A stretch of DNA of 64,000 nt from Diphasiastrum complanatum (GCA_029204225.1 CM055106.1:1385208-1449207), one strand, 5' to 3'; numbered from the stretch's first letter, positions 49,352 to 60,629 are shown. Notes: a model not told the origin generated them from the sequence alone. A program made the numbers and translations.

Positions 49352-49756
49352 TTTAACTCCTTCAAAATAGCTGAAAGGAAGAAGTTTAAGACAAGCCTTG
49401 CTTTTTGGGAAAAGACGACACTGTCGCGTTTTGAGGGAATGCGAAAAAAGACGACACTATCGCAAAAACTTGAATTTGTGAACCATGCTGAAGTGTTGCT
49501 TTTTGGAAAAAGCCGACATTGTGAAAAAGATAGTTCATTTCTGCAGATTGTAGCGACACTTAGAGTATTTCTACAGATTGTTGGCGACACTGAGTCTATT
49601 TCTGCAGACTGTTGAAAAAGTAATGTAAGTCTACAGACTTGTTCTAAATGCTAGTTCTTGGAAGTCCTTGATGATGGCCAAGTCTTCAATGACTTCAAGT
49701 AATTAAACTTAACATCTAAACTTGAAATTATGACAGGATTGGTTACCCTCTGCTAA

Positions 49757-49959
49757 AGATCAGTCGGAAGCCTGTTGTAGACGTTCTTCAAATAATTTGG
49801 TTGTCTAAGTTGTGATTCCTGCAGGTATCAGATGAGCAGACATAGAACCAAAGTTGGTTTCACCTGACCCTAGATCAACATTCAATAAACGTGTAGGAAG
49901 AATCATGAAATAGAAAAAGTTATTCACCAAGAAGACAATTGTGGGCCTAATTTCCAACA
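49757..49959 (-). repeat. Solo LTR (family A copia)
   Basis: The reverse complement begins TGTTGGAAATTAGGCCCACA and matches 13469-13672 to its end. No polypurine tract or coding remnant adjoins it, so it looks like a solo LTR or an isolated fragment. Confidence 0.7.
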
Positions 49960-50680
49960 GTAACATCAGGATATTTCTTGACAAAGAGGGTCGGCTGTTC
50001 AAAATCAAGTACCACGTAGATTTTCTGATATCAATGCTGGTGTATCGCAATAGGTCCACCATGAGTGTCGTTAGAGTGAGGGAGAACTGTAGAGGTGGAT
50101 GGAAGGTCGGTTTATTGAAGGTGAGGAAACGATAGGTGGTGGAGAGGCGGCATGGAGTGAGGTGGTGCGAGGTGGAGAGACAATTTCTAGCTCGGGCATG
50201 GTGGGATCGCGTTGGAGGGTGGAGGTGGTGGCTTCAGTCTATGTGGCATACTAGAGGTCTTGGAGGTGCGGTCTCCGCCAGTTTGGAGGTCAAAATGGGA
50301 GAAGTTGAGCTAGAGTTGTTGATAGCTGATGGTGGAGGTGGATTCAATAAATGAGAAATCTGAAACGATACAAGGATGGTGGATGGAGATGGGTCTTGGA
50401 CAATGGCATTATATGTTGGAGTTTAATCTTATTCCTCCTCTTCCTAACTGGCCCCTTCTCTCATTTTACTCTCTCAAATGAAACCTATAAAAAATGAACT
50501 ATTTTTCAACAGTCTGCATATTTGAACTGATTGTCGCTACAATCTGCATTTTTACTCAAGTTTTTCCACAGGTGAAAAACCCGACACTCGACATTGTCGC
50601 CATTTTACCTTTGGGCTATCATGAGCAACTAAGTATTTTGTGACACTCATGCTAAATTAGTTTTTTAGGCCATTTAGGCA
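49960..50680. other. Non-coding spacer, G-rich patch
   Basis: A G/T-rich plus-strand patch (50060-50350: GGTGGAGG, GGAGGTGG words) gives open frames of simple composition that I do not count as genes. The segment near 50500-50560 is an inverted partner of 49540-49620. Confidence 0.45.
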
Positions 50681-50689
50681 CTTCCAGAA

Positions 50690-51026
50690 ATGCGACACTA
50701 TTTTGCGAAAAATGCGGCACTGCATTTTTCCTCGCATTTTCTGACAGGCGACAATTGGGAAAAAACGACACTGCATATTTTACATGCAGTTTCTGACAGG
50801 TGACAAAAAGCGAAAAATGTGACATTGCATTTTTACATGGGTTTCTACACAGGCGAAAAATCCAACACTGCAATTTTACACAGATTTCTACACAGGCGAA
50901 AAACCTAACACTGCAATTTTACATGGGTTTTTACACAGGCAAAAAACCTGACACTGTAGTTTTACACGAGATTCTACACAGGCAAAAAATTTGACACTCT
51001 GCAGAAATACACAGGATTCCTCACAG
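50690..51026. repeat. 43-bp tandem array (GCGAAAAA...GACACTG)
   Basis: Clean units start at 50811, 50853, 50896, 50939 and 50982 (42-45 bases each), of the form GCGAAAAAnCnnACACTG then CAATTTTACA(T/C) then GG(G/A)TTTCTACACAG. Degenerate units extend left to ~50690. There are no unique spacers between units. Confidence 0.85.
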
Positions 51027-54000
51027 GTTGTCTACGTCTTCACGCTCAATAACAACTATTCTAATTAGTCAGTTAATCAGCTGTTAAGCGATCTTGTAAA
51101 TGTAAAGCTAAAATAATACAAGATATTTCAGTTACTATAAATGTAAATGAGCGATTGAAGATAACATCTGGAAAAATAGAGAGATCAAATCAGGGGATGA
51201 TCTGACAGAGATTAAATGACCAGAATGGGTCTTTCAGTAGTTGCTTCCTCAGAGTGGGTGTGATTTTTTGACGAGCATTTGTCGGCGAGCATGGATTGGC
51301 AAGCAACTTTTGGCGAGCATTCTTGAGAGAACTTGTACAATGACGAGCACTTTTCGGATTTTTCTAACAATACTATTGTTTGGGTTTAGAAATAAAGGTA
51401 TGGCATTCAGTTTGTTGTCCATTATCATCATATGTGCTACTTTTTCCTGTCCTATATAAATCTCTTAGTTTCCTATATAAATCTCTCAGTTTAATGAGAT
51501 ACACTATTTTGTAACCATTATATTGTGTACGAAACAACATTTCTTGAACAAGTTTCGTGTTCGTCTATTTCGGCCAAATAAGAATTTGGATCGTCTTATC
51601 TGTTCAGCTATGGGATATGATCTCCCTTGATTTCACAAGGTCTTTTTGAGCACATGGATGAAATAGTCATAGTTAACATCATGTGTGAGAGATGACACCC
51701 CAGATCCATTATATAATACATTATGTAATTTTTCAAAAAAATTGTACATAGTCTGATAGTTTGCACAACTACCCTCATAATGACAATTTTTAGTTTTCTA
51801 GATATGGCAACAATAATATCAAGGCATACATGATTTTGAAATTTGAAACTTCAAAACAATCAATAAATGAGTCTTTACTTTGAACAGACTCAATAGAGAT
51901 GCTTTAAATTTTTTTAGAACTTTATCACTACAAAATCATATATTTCAAAAGGTGTATAGTTTCCGACATATTGAAATGACATGCCAGGTATTTTTGGGGT
52001 TTGGAGACATCTACCTTTAGAGAATATTCAGTGACCAAGTGTAGCTTGAGAATTGGACATACTGGGCCGACATGTTAGGTCTATTTGGATTTTGTGGGAT
52101 CATATCCCAAACTTTGAATCTTTATATGATATTGTTTCCCGTTTCAATAACTTTGAGAACGATCATTCTATGGTAGTTGTGACCACCTCAAACAATAACA
52201 TACGGACAAAATTGCTTGCGTTTTATATTTATTACCAATTGTAGAGTGTTGGTTTGTAACCAGGTGGCCAATGATGATCCAAGGAACGAAGTGAGTTTAC
52301 CCAATCCATTGATGTTTGCTTGTAGGTTGTCATTATATAGTATGATATGACAAGTGTGCTGGGCATTTTTCAACAATAGGGCATGATATTGGCATTGTAT
52401 TGTTGAAGCCTTTTGGCTGTCTAGGACGGGTTCTACTCTAAGGTTGTTCAAAATTTTCTTATATCAGCCCCAACTAGTTAAGTGTAAAATAAAAGTTGCT
52501 AATTGTAAAATAATTAAGGAATATAAAATTTTTTGATGGCTAGACTGGACAGGTTTCAGAAGCTGCTGATGTTGCTATGTCTGAAGGTAATAGATCTCAT
52601 TTTGAGGAAATTCAGCCCATTCAATCATTGAATTGCTCATCAACCACTCGTTGTATTTATTGAAATGTATTATGTGCAGTTTGACATTAGATTGAGAATT
52701 TAATTGAATGCTCAAACTTGTCTTTTAAATTTTAATATCAATAGTAGGGAAAGATTTATCGCTAAAGATGATTGACTTTACATTGACATCAAGAAGACAA
52801 TTCAACAATGTTGACATTAACAAGATACTTTTGAGGCTACATTCCTTTCAAGGAAAACTCACAACAACTTGCAGACAATTCTTTTATCCTAGATACTGCA
52901 CACCTAGAAAGAGTTTGACTCAACCATACTCGATAGTTTTCACTAGGGTACTTTTAACTTCAAGAGTGCCATGCTTGGAATGCAAAGCTTCAAAAAAGTC
53001 TCAATGTTCTTCAAAAAATAGGTTTTGGATGGTAAAAATTTTGATGTAAGAAAATACAGAAGATACTGTAGTTGAGGCTGAAAATCTTGAAAGATTGAAA
53101 TAGTGGCTCCATTTTAGAGCTACAAACAGGATAGATCTGTGTGATGTCTTGTCAGATTTTATAGACATCTCGATGGTATCTATAGCTCAGAAAAAAATTA
53201 CTAAAAATGTTACATGCTTTATAATTTCAGACTACCTTGAATCGTAAAAACCACTAATCCATTTAGCCATGTAACATGTTTCCTTGTAGATGAAATCATG
53301 TGTTATCTTTACTTATACCAATGCTGAAAAACATGAACTAAACTTCCACTCCTAGACATTCTAGTATAAACAATACCTCGATCAAATGACTCAAATTCAA
53401 AGTAGTATATGTGTTCTAAGATGCTTGATGTGCAAATGCACATAGAAGGTGTTGTTACTTTTATAATATTCTTTCTAGTTACATAACCCAACAGATTTAA
53501 AAAAAGGCAGTGTTGCCAGATATGTATATACATTCCCTTGTGGCTTAATCTGAAACAAAATTATGCTCAAAGTATGGATCACTTGAAAATATATTGAGTG
53601 TTCATTTTTTAGATAATAGAAGTTATCTTGGACTGGAGGGTTATCTTTATGAAATGAAACAGGTGGAGATAAAAAATTCCTTAATGGACTTATCTTGTAT
53701 GTATCGATGTGTGGCTATGACAAATACTAGTTTATTGATGGAGCACCAACTATCACAATGACGTAAAAATCATTGGATCTTGTCACATCTTGGATTACAT
53801 GTTGGAAAAAGGACAGCTTGCTAATAGTTCCAACACTCTACCCATCTGTAATAAAGTGTCCTAACCTACTACCTACATAAATTGGCAGCCAATTTCAACC
53901 ACAATTAGGTGAAAGGGTAACTTATACTAGAAGGCTCGGACCTAAGTTTATGTTTGCTCAAGTCATGCTACATACTCCTCGAACTTAAAAGTACAAACAA

Positions 54001-54300
54001 ATAAAGTTTGTTGGGATTATGATTACATTGTTATGAAAGGTGTATCCATTGTGTAAAAACAAGACATGGCATGTACATTTTAATAAACATGTCCACAAGC
54101 CATACTAGAAGACTACTACTCTAACGTCTATCTTCAAGGTGAAGAGCAAAACGTGCAAATAAGTGCAAAATGTTTTTGAGTCCAACATAATCCTAAATCT
54201 GTCCTACTTTCGCCTTTTGTGTGATCTCCTTTCCTGTACCAGGTTGGAATCAATCTACACATTACAAGAAAACGATCAAATGTGAAACAACACATAACAA
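51027..54300. other. Non-coding stretch, no gene recognised
   Basis: About 3.3 kb without a supported gene. A GCGAGCA-type word recurs at 51280-51350 (GACGAGCATTTGTCGGCGAGCAT). A TATATAA-containing duplication is listed separately. A 93-codon frame at 52768 has no motif. Confidence 0.5.
51451..51492. repeat. 21-bp tandem duplication with TATATAA
   Basis: CCTATATAAATCTCT(T/C)AGTTT occurs twice in a row. It could be the TATA region of an old LTR, but no LTR limits could be set. Confidence 0.65.
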
Positions 54301-55687
54301 TCAACATCGCACTACCCTACTGTCACAAACTGGAAAGTAAAAGAAAATTATCGAAGTGATGTCTTCCAAGACCTCCAGAAATGTTGTGTAAATAGCCTCG
54401 TCATTCTCTACACAGATACAATGGCGGTTCATTGCAGCAGCTACCCTGGGGAAATTGTCAGTACCCGCAAAAAGGTCAATGACGACATCCTCCTGCTCTG
54501 TCAGCATCTCCAGCATAAACCTATATGGGAAATATCGATCGCAAAGAAGGTGTCATGATAAAACAAAAAGCACATAAAAAGCTATGTTTGATGGAAAAAA
54601 GATGATACTAATAAATGCTATTTTCGTAAACAAGACATCTTAAGTCACTTGCAGAATTTAGGAGATCTCTCTGCTGCTCCACGACAATTTTCGTCTCCCA
54701 GCTAAGTCCATTCCATTTGGGGTTCAGTTAGCTAATTGCACGATGGACTCGGATGAAGGCTCTTGTATTTCTTTGCTGCTGATAGTCGTTCCAATGTAGG
54801 GATGGGATGGCCCGCACGATGGTATAGACCCATGAGAAGGATGTCAGCCTACATTTTTGACTCCTAGTTAGTACATCCATACCAAAGCAATTGATATTAC
54901 TACACAAACACATGATGAAGTGACCAATAGAAAATTACAAACCTTTTCTCTTTGCTCTGTCATAATATATCCATTCTCAAGAATGACTGTCAGACACCTA
55001 TGTAGACTAAACCCCTCTGCTGAAGTGTGCACGTCAATGGACGGAAAACATTCCAGGATGCATGTGACGACATACCATCCCTGGTCAGCAACGTACTTGC
55101 CTACAATCATCGATGCTGACCTGGCCAAGTCATCATTGAATATGTTCCAAGGGGGCACTGAATACTCATCCACTATGCCATAGATGCAAAGCGAGGTAGG
55201 AAAGTCAGCCCACACCAACCTTCCAACAATGTCGATGGCCTCTCCGTTGATTGTGTAGTCTGACAGACAATGGCTCCTCAAGAAATGGCGGATGATCTTG
55301 TTTGGTTTGTTTTTTCTTGCGATCCTATGCACATCCTCTAAGATTGCACGTACACGACCATGCGTTGTGTCCAAAATCACGTACTCGAATTAGAGTCTAG
55401 GCAAAAAGGACACTTAAGAAAGCCATCAAAAATTGCAACTACACTCAATACATACATGTGCAAACGTCGAAGTGGTCTTCCTCAGAAGTATGCTCGTCAG
55501 TGGCTGTCTCATCCTCATCAATATTACTAGGTCCACGTTGCCCCCTTGCATTGTGGTCCTCTTCTATACTTGGTTCACTGGTTGTGTAATCTAGCCTTAG
55601 CTTGGTTCTTGCTTCATGTCTGTCAAGGTTTTGGGGTTTTGTGTCTTGCTTTTGATGCTGAAGCTGCAACTCTCTCGGATTGCACAT
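54301..55687 (-). pseudogene. Degenerate beta-class amino-methyltransferase part of the ParB-like gene
   Basis: This is the downstream half of the gene at 55623-58030. An acidic linker is in the second frame of exon H (55687-55466). Exon I (55383-54943, 147 codons) contains VDEYSVPPWN near 55165, at the place of the catalytic (D/N/S)PP(Y/W) motif; here the first residue is Val. It is followed by a hydrophobic strand (GWYVVTCILECF). Exon J (54848-54649) has YHRAGHPIPT and LHPSPSCN, then an in-frame TAG; a neighbouring frame reads LNPKWNGLSWETK. Exon K (54520-54301) has VIDLFAGTDNF, the AdoMet-binding FxGxG-type motif with D for the second G, then CICVEND. The order catalytic motif, then AdoMet motif at the C-end is that of beta-class DNA N4/N6 amino-methyltransferases. 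Broken frames and changed motifs suggest no activity. Confidence 0.62.
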
Positions 55688-57170
55688 GTTTTTCTTTTTT
55701 CATGGCCTCCCACTCACGAAACATATCATCTTCACAAGGATGTCTCTCCCCCTTTGGGTAGTCCAACGACCAAGGGCACCTCTTTAGCTCCCATGAACTA
55801 ATTCCAAAATCTCTCCACTCTTCAGGATAGAGTGAGTAGGTTACCCCAATAAGTATCCAGTCCTCAACTTCTATTGGGAGTTTTGTTATCACATTTTCAT
55901 CGACGAGCCAGACCAACCACCTGGCAGAAGAGTAAACATTGTTAAAACTTAATGCATTGCATATTAACAATAAGCACAAACATCCAATTAATAATGCATT
56001 TCATTACCTGTACGCTAGTCGTCTAGTTGTATAATCGATCTGTGGTTGCTTATTGGGCGTGGCAGAGTTTTTCATATCTTTTTGAATGTCAATAAAAGCA
56101 TGGTTGAAGTGCAATTGGCGTTGTCTCCTAAAAAATGAGTCAGCGCTGTCAGGCATGCAATCTCCTTCGCATGTGGTCAGGCCACTAATTATGGAGTTTG
56201 CAAGCGATATTGCTTGCCACCAGTATGTTTCCTTGTACATGTATTTGCGAAAAATTTTATTGTCAGAAGGCATTCCCCATGTATCCCTTGTAGGCTTGTC
56301 AGCGAGAAGGATGTCTAGTATCTCTTTCTTCCTACAAATATGACAAAATCAACATGAGAGAACGCAAAAGTGCTTATGCAGGTTACGTAATCTAGAGGTT
56401 TTGATTTACTGACGAAATTGGAACATTTACAATAGAAGCTTACTTAGCAGGTCCAACACTGGACGTGGCAATTGTTTGCAATTTGTCTTTAGTTACAACC
56501 AGGCCTTTTGTGTCCCACGCTATATTGTAGAGGATTTGAAAAAACCCTTCTCCATTTTCTGGATTGGCAATTGATGCCAGTCGCTTTCCCTTGTAGATGA
56601 AAGTCGTTTCAACGGCCTAAAAATTTGAGGTTGGGTTAGCTCGAGACATTCTTTTTGTAAGACCTCACCACAATTCAGATAAATTGTATGTACCTTGAAA
56701 GAAGCGTTATATTGTAAATTGTAATCTTCTGCATCCTTCGGTATCTTTGATTTAGCAATGTGTAATGCCCTACTAAAGTCCACCTATGATTTAAAATGCA
56801 TCGACAATAGTCACGTGACCTTACAAGACCATAAAAACACACTCATAAGATTAGTCCTAGTACTGGCATACCTTGAAAACCAATTGGCTCAGGGCTGCCA
56901 TTGGTAGGCCATACCATGGCTTGTAGTGTGTCTTTCTCTCTACACTCAATTCAATCTCAATCCACTTTTTATCTTCCGGCGCTATGCTATCCAAGAGAGT
57001 TCCTGTATTTGCCACTCCAAACTTTTGCAACATGAATACCTCATGAGACAACGTCAGCTGCACGTGCACTCTGGTCACCTGAACCATTGGCATTTTTGTC
57101 ATGCACTAGGTCCACATTGGTTAAGATCTCTCTCTCTCTCACTCAAGTCTTACTCTTGTTCCTAACTTTG

Positions 57171-57224
<54 letters not shown>

Positions 57225-58030
57225 TTAAGGCTATGCTTTTTTAATGGAAAAAATTACTGTCTTGTGATTTTGATAGCCAAAATGTACTTGCCGATTAATA
57301 GCGCTCAAAGCTATGAGAAGTTCCCCTTCCCGAGCTTTTGAAACTTCCAAGAAAGTGCAGTCTACTCGAATGTGCATTTTCGGCACATGAGGGAATTCTG
57401 CACAAAATAAATTATTGTATTATCAATTGTTCGAGAAGACAACAAAGTAAGAAATATAAAGCATTTATGTACAAAATTATAATAGCTCTTACCTTCCTTA
57501 ATGCGGGCCATCCAAGCCTTGCACCTATGATTGGCATCCCACACTAAAAACTTTTGATTCGAGATATGCTGCCATTCTGGCCAATTCAATAGCTCCTGTT
57601 CAAATTCTTGATTGACCCTGCACCATGTGGGACCCCAAGTAGCCTCGTCATAGCATGTAACCTCATAACCAGTTTCCCAGTCTCTAGGCATGGATATCAT
57701 GAACTTTCCTTGCTCAGAGATATATCCCAAGGTAACGAAACTATAACCCATGTCAAAAACATGGTCGGTAACCATACGTATGGCCTCATTTATTACTAGT
57801 CGACAAAGAGGAATTGATGGCGGTGGCAGCATAGTCTGCACTCTAAAAGATTGGACTTTCTCTTGCAATATGTCTATGTGTATTAGCTTGCCCAACAACC
57901 GAGGATGGGCCTTTTTTTCTTGAGAAATGTCCAATGACTCCACTTCTGCGATAGCTATCGGAGACTTGTGACCACTTTCATTTTCCATAGCAGACATGTG
58001 ATCATCTAGTTCGTGTATTGTTCCTCCCAT
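55623..58030 (-). CDS. ParB/sulfiredoxin-like domain protein, 7 exons, truncated before methyltransferase
   Basis: Hand-spliced exons: 58030-57493, 57397-57288, 57078-56872, 56783-56694, 56616-56444, 56331-56008 and 55920-55623. All introns are GT-AG with matching phases; the sum is 1,740 bases, 579 aa plus TGA. Residues ~75-215 look like a ParB/Srx-fold domain: CRLVINEAIRMV, a WPEWQ segment, then FLVWDANHRCKAW (161-173). This corresponds to the (D/G)xNHRxxAW box of ParB-like domains; the MHIRVDCTF strand follows. The middle (217-480) is not recognised. The last exon (W-rich, then KKEKH) ends early because the frame changes in an A-rich run at ~55700. A second frame continues into the methyltransferase-like half. 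An upstream frame (ATG at 58202, acceptor CAACAG just before it) overlaps out of frame at 58030-58004 and may be the true N-terminus. Introns are short (70-210 bases), unlike those of the dehydratase gene. Function unknown. Confidence 0.68.
57172..57221. repeat. (CT)n microsatellite in an intron
   Basis: About 24 uninterrupted CT units lie between exons 2 and 3 of the ParB-like gene, on the plus strand just before the acceptor region. Confidence 0.92.
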
Positions 58031-58202
58031 CTCCTATTCCACCTGCAACTGGTACCGCTGTGCTATGGACATCCCCATCTACCACTTGAGAGGCCGCATG
58101 ATCCATCATGGAAATTGGATTGTTGATGGTCTCCTCACTTCCTATGGAGCTTCTACGGATGCCACGACTGAATGATCTTAGAGGGTACCTGGCGTTTGAC
58201 AT
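58002..58202 (-). CDS. Possible true N-terminal exon of the ParB-like gene
   Basis: A basic, Ser/Arg-rich frame starts at ATG 58202 (MSNARYPLRSFSRGIRR) just after a good acceptor (TTGCAACAG). It runs to a TGA at 58002, overlapping the next frame (ATG 58030) by 29 bases. A one-base difference in the GGG of GATGGGAGG would account for the overlap. Either this is a broken first exon or a short upstream frame. Confidence 0.4.
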   Translation of the reverse strand: MSNARYPLRSFSRGIRRSSIGSEETINNPISMMDHAASQVVDGDVHSTAVPVAGGIGDGRNNTRTR

Positions 58203-59130
58203 TGTTCCTCCTGTTGCAAGCAATAACATCAAGTTATTTGATATCATAAAGTTGTACACATCCCAAACATATCATAAAGCTTACCTCTGCAAACTTCGCA
58301 GTTCATGCACTTCTCACCGCTTGCATAGAAAGATAGCTTCTTTAAGCGAACCTACAATAAATGTTCAGGTTAACATGTTATCTTATGGCGCGTACACAAA
58401 TTACAATTTATATCTATGATACCAACAACTGCGATCGAAGCCACTGGACACTTAGAGAAACCAGAACTAGAATGTTCAGCTGATTGTTCTTAAGAACACT
58501 ACGACGTTAGAATCAAAGGAAGATCACTTTCAATTGACATCCAAGTCTGATGCGAGGTAGAGATTGCTTGGAGTTTACCACAATTGGCGTTAACCAAACC
58601 TAAATACTTGACCTAATTTGACAAGCACACCATTACCTGTGCTCCACCAAGCAACATAAACCCTCGAAGTATGACAAAGAACAAACACTCAAACCATAAA
58701 TATGTTACTCAAAAACATAGGTGAATATTGCAAATGAGTATGTTAGCGTTGTACTGCATAGAAATATTTTAAATTGCATCTATGCATGATGGCGTTGGAA
58801 TTGGATGAAATATTTTGAAACTCCAAATGGCTATTGACATTTAATGGGGACAACTTAAATTTGCCAAAATCTTCAAGCAGGTGAAAGTTAAAAAGCAAGA
58901 AGTCGACCTTCTTAATAATAAATTGAATAACATTTTACATAAATAGTGTTCTATTTTCTTCTATGGTCATGTTTTATTTATACTTGAAATGTTTATTTAT
59001 AGTAGTACCTGATAGGTCAGTTGAAGATATAGTGCTCCTTGTTCTCCGACTCATCACTACTACATAGCTTCTCTTTGAAGTCTTTTTGTCGGAGCTCGTG
59101 CGAAATCGCTCCGTGATACGACCAGCAAAC
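58203..59130. other. Upstream flank of the ParB-like gene, no gene seen
   Basis: It probably holds the 5' UTR intron and promoter of the minus-strand gene. No motif could be assigned. Confidence 0.4.
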
Positions 59131-59131
59131 A

Positions 59132-60085
59132 CATGTATGGCCTATCAAAATGCTTGTTGCATTGTGTTTATGGACATGAAACTTTTTTTTTTTCCATTCT
59201 CACACAGCCGACAAACCAGGTGCGCCGGCGTACCTAGTTTGTCGGCTCTGTGAGAATGGAAAAAAAGCCCCATTTTGTGTGTTCAACCAGCCTTTGGCTC
59301 CTCTTTTCGTTAACACGCTACATGTACTAGAACTGATCCAACATTATTGTGCTTTCACAAGTAGTAAAAGCATGTATGGCCTATCAAAATGGACATGGAA
59401 AAAGAAAATCCATTTCCACAGAGCTGGCAAACAGCAAGGTTACTACAAAAAATAGGTTTTTTTGTCATGCCCACAGAGCCGACAAACCAGGAGTGCCGGC
59501 GCACCTGGTTTGCCGGCTCTATGAGAATGGAAAAAAAGCCCCATTTTGTGTGATCAACCAGCCTTTGGCTCCTTTTTTCGTTAACACGCTACATGTACTA
59601 GAACTGATCCAACATTATTGTGCTTTCACAAGTAGTAAAAGCATGTATGGCCTATCAAAATGGACATGGAAAAAGAAAATCCATTTCCACAGAGCTGGCA
59701 AACAGCAAGGTTACTACAAAAAATAGGTTTTTTTGTCATGCCCACAGAGCCGACAAACCAGGTGTGTCGGCGCACCTGGTTTGCCGGCCCTGTGAGAATG
59801 GAAAAAAGCCCCATTTTGTGTGACCAACTAGCCTTTGGCTCCTCTTTTCGTTATCACGCTACATGTACTAGAACTGATCCAACATTATTGTGCTTTCACA
59901 AGTAGTAAAAGCATGTATGGCCTATCAAAATGGACATAGAAAAAGAAAATCCATTTCCACAGAGCTGGCAAACAGCAAGGTTACTACAAAAAATAGGTTT
60001 TTTTGTCATGCCCACAGAGCTAAGCAAACCAGGTGCGCCGGCTCTGTGGGCATGACAAAAAAACCTGTTTTTTGTACCAAGTAGT
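59132..60085. repeat. ~270-bp tandem array with GC-rich hairpins
   Basis: Three near-identical units (GCCCCATTTTGTGTG anchors at 59267, 59538 and 59808; spacing 271 and 270) plus a partial fourth. Each unit contains TGTATGGCCTATCAAAATGG, a CCACAGAGCTGGCAAACAGC block and a hairpin built on CACAGAGCCGACAAACCAGG and its complement. The hairpin at 59191-59268 pairs TTTTTTCCATTCTCACA with TGTGAGAATGGAAAAAA. The one at 59996-60067 pairs TTTTTTTGTCATGCCCACAGAG with its complement around a shorter loop. Confidence 0.88.
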
Positions 60086-60117
60086 GTATGATTTGTGGAT
60101 GATGTCTTTGCTCACAG

Positions 60118-60255
60118 TGGGCAGATAAGAAGGCATATACGGAAACCTTGAAGAAGTTGGCAAGTCTTTTCAAGAGGGACTTAGAAAATTTTATGGACCA
60201 GAAAGTTGGAAATGACAGCAAACTTACTGAAGCAATACTTGCAGTTGGGCCTTAG
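60118..60255 (+). CDS. Last exon of ATP-dependent PEP carboxykinase (orphan fragment)
   Basis: After an acceptor-like TTTGCTCACAG, 45 codons to TAG read [18 protein letters not shown], then KRDLENF, then [15 protein letters not shown]. This strongly resembles the C-terminus of plant phosphoenolpyruvate carboxykinase (PCK), which ends in a (W)xDKxAY...KLAGLFKKNF...KLTEEILAAGP pattern. PCK makes phosphoenolpyruvate from oxaloacetate in the cytosol during gluconeogenesis. The upstream exons that carry the nucleotide and metal sites were not found on this strand in the window. The space to the left is taken by the hairpin array and a minus-strand gene. The piece is therefore either a captured or duplicated 3' end, or the far end of a gene with very long introns. 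Confidence 0.72.
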   Translation, partial: WADKKAYTETLKKLASLFKRDLENFMDQKVGNDSKLTEAILAVGP

Positions 60256-60540
60256 TGAACCATGTATTTGTGCAGTTACACTTTGTTTTCTAGTCTTACT
60301 TGGGTTACACTTTGTTTTCTGGTCCTCTCTGCTACTTCCGCAATTTGGAGCAACAAAGCCTTAGTTAGGAATGGGATCTTCACATTGTACATGTGTATGT
60401 TCCAATCGATATTTAAAGAGCTTGGAATCTCTACAGACAAAGAGCTTGGAATCTCCATTCCCACAGAGCCGGCCGTCTCTGTGGGCATGAAAAAAAGGGA
60501 AAAAGTTCTGAGCAAAGTGCAGAAAAATTGATCCAAGAGA
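60256..60540 (+). other. Flank after the PCK-like exon, includes another hairpin
   Basis: Could be the 3' UTR of the PCK-like exon. TTACACTTTGTTTTCT is duplicated (60278, 60306). A short inverted repeat CCCACAGAG...CTCTGTGGG lies at 60459-60485, the same hairpin arm as in the array to the left. Confidence 0.55.
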
Positions 60541-60629
60541 TTCAACTAACTGACTTACTGCTGAAATACCTGCTAAAAGTGACGGCTGCTGCTGCTGAGC
60601 TGTTGAGGAAAACTCTCTGCCTGTAGATC

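Noticed and set aside
49153-49590. 145-codon minus-strand frame
   Set aside because: It runs through 20-bp tandem repeats and loose copies of them; the peptide is repetitive (DSVVF, SKDTV) with no family resemblance.
50800-50994. Plus-strand 64-codon frame
   Set aside because: It is the 43-bp array read in one frame.
50811-51026. CRISPR-like array
   Set aside because: Units are contiguous 42-45 bp repeats with no unique spacers, in a plant nuclear context; this is a minisatellite.
52768-53049. 93-codon plus-strand frame
   Set aside because: No motif and no supporting splice or repeat context.
57288-57292. GC-AG intron donor at CG|GCAAGT in the ParB-like gene
   Set aside because: Using GTACAT four bases later gives a canonical GT donor and the correct phase with the next exon.
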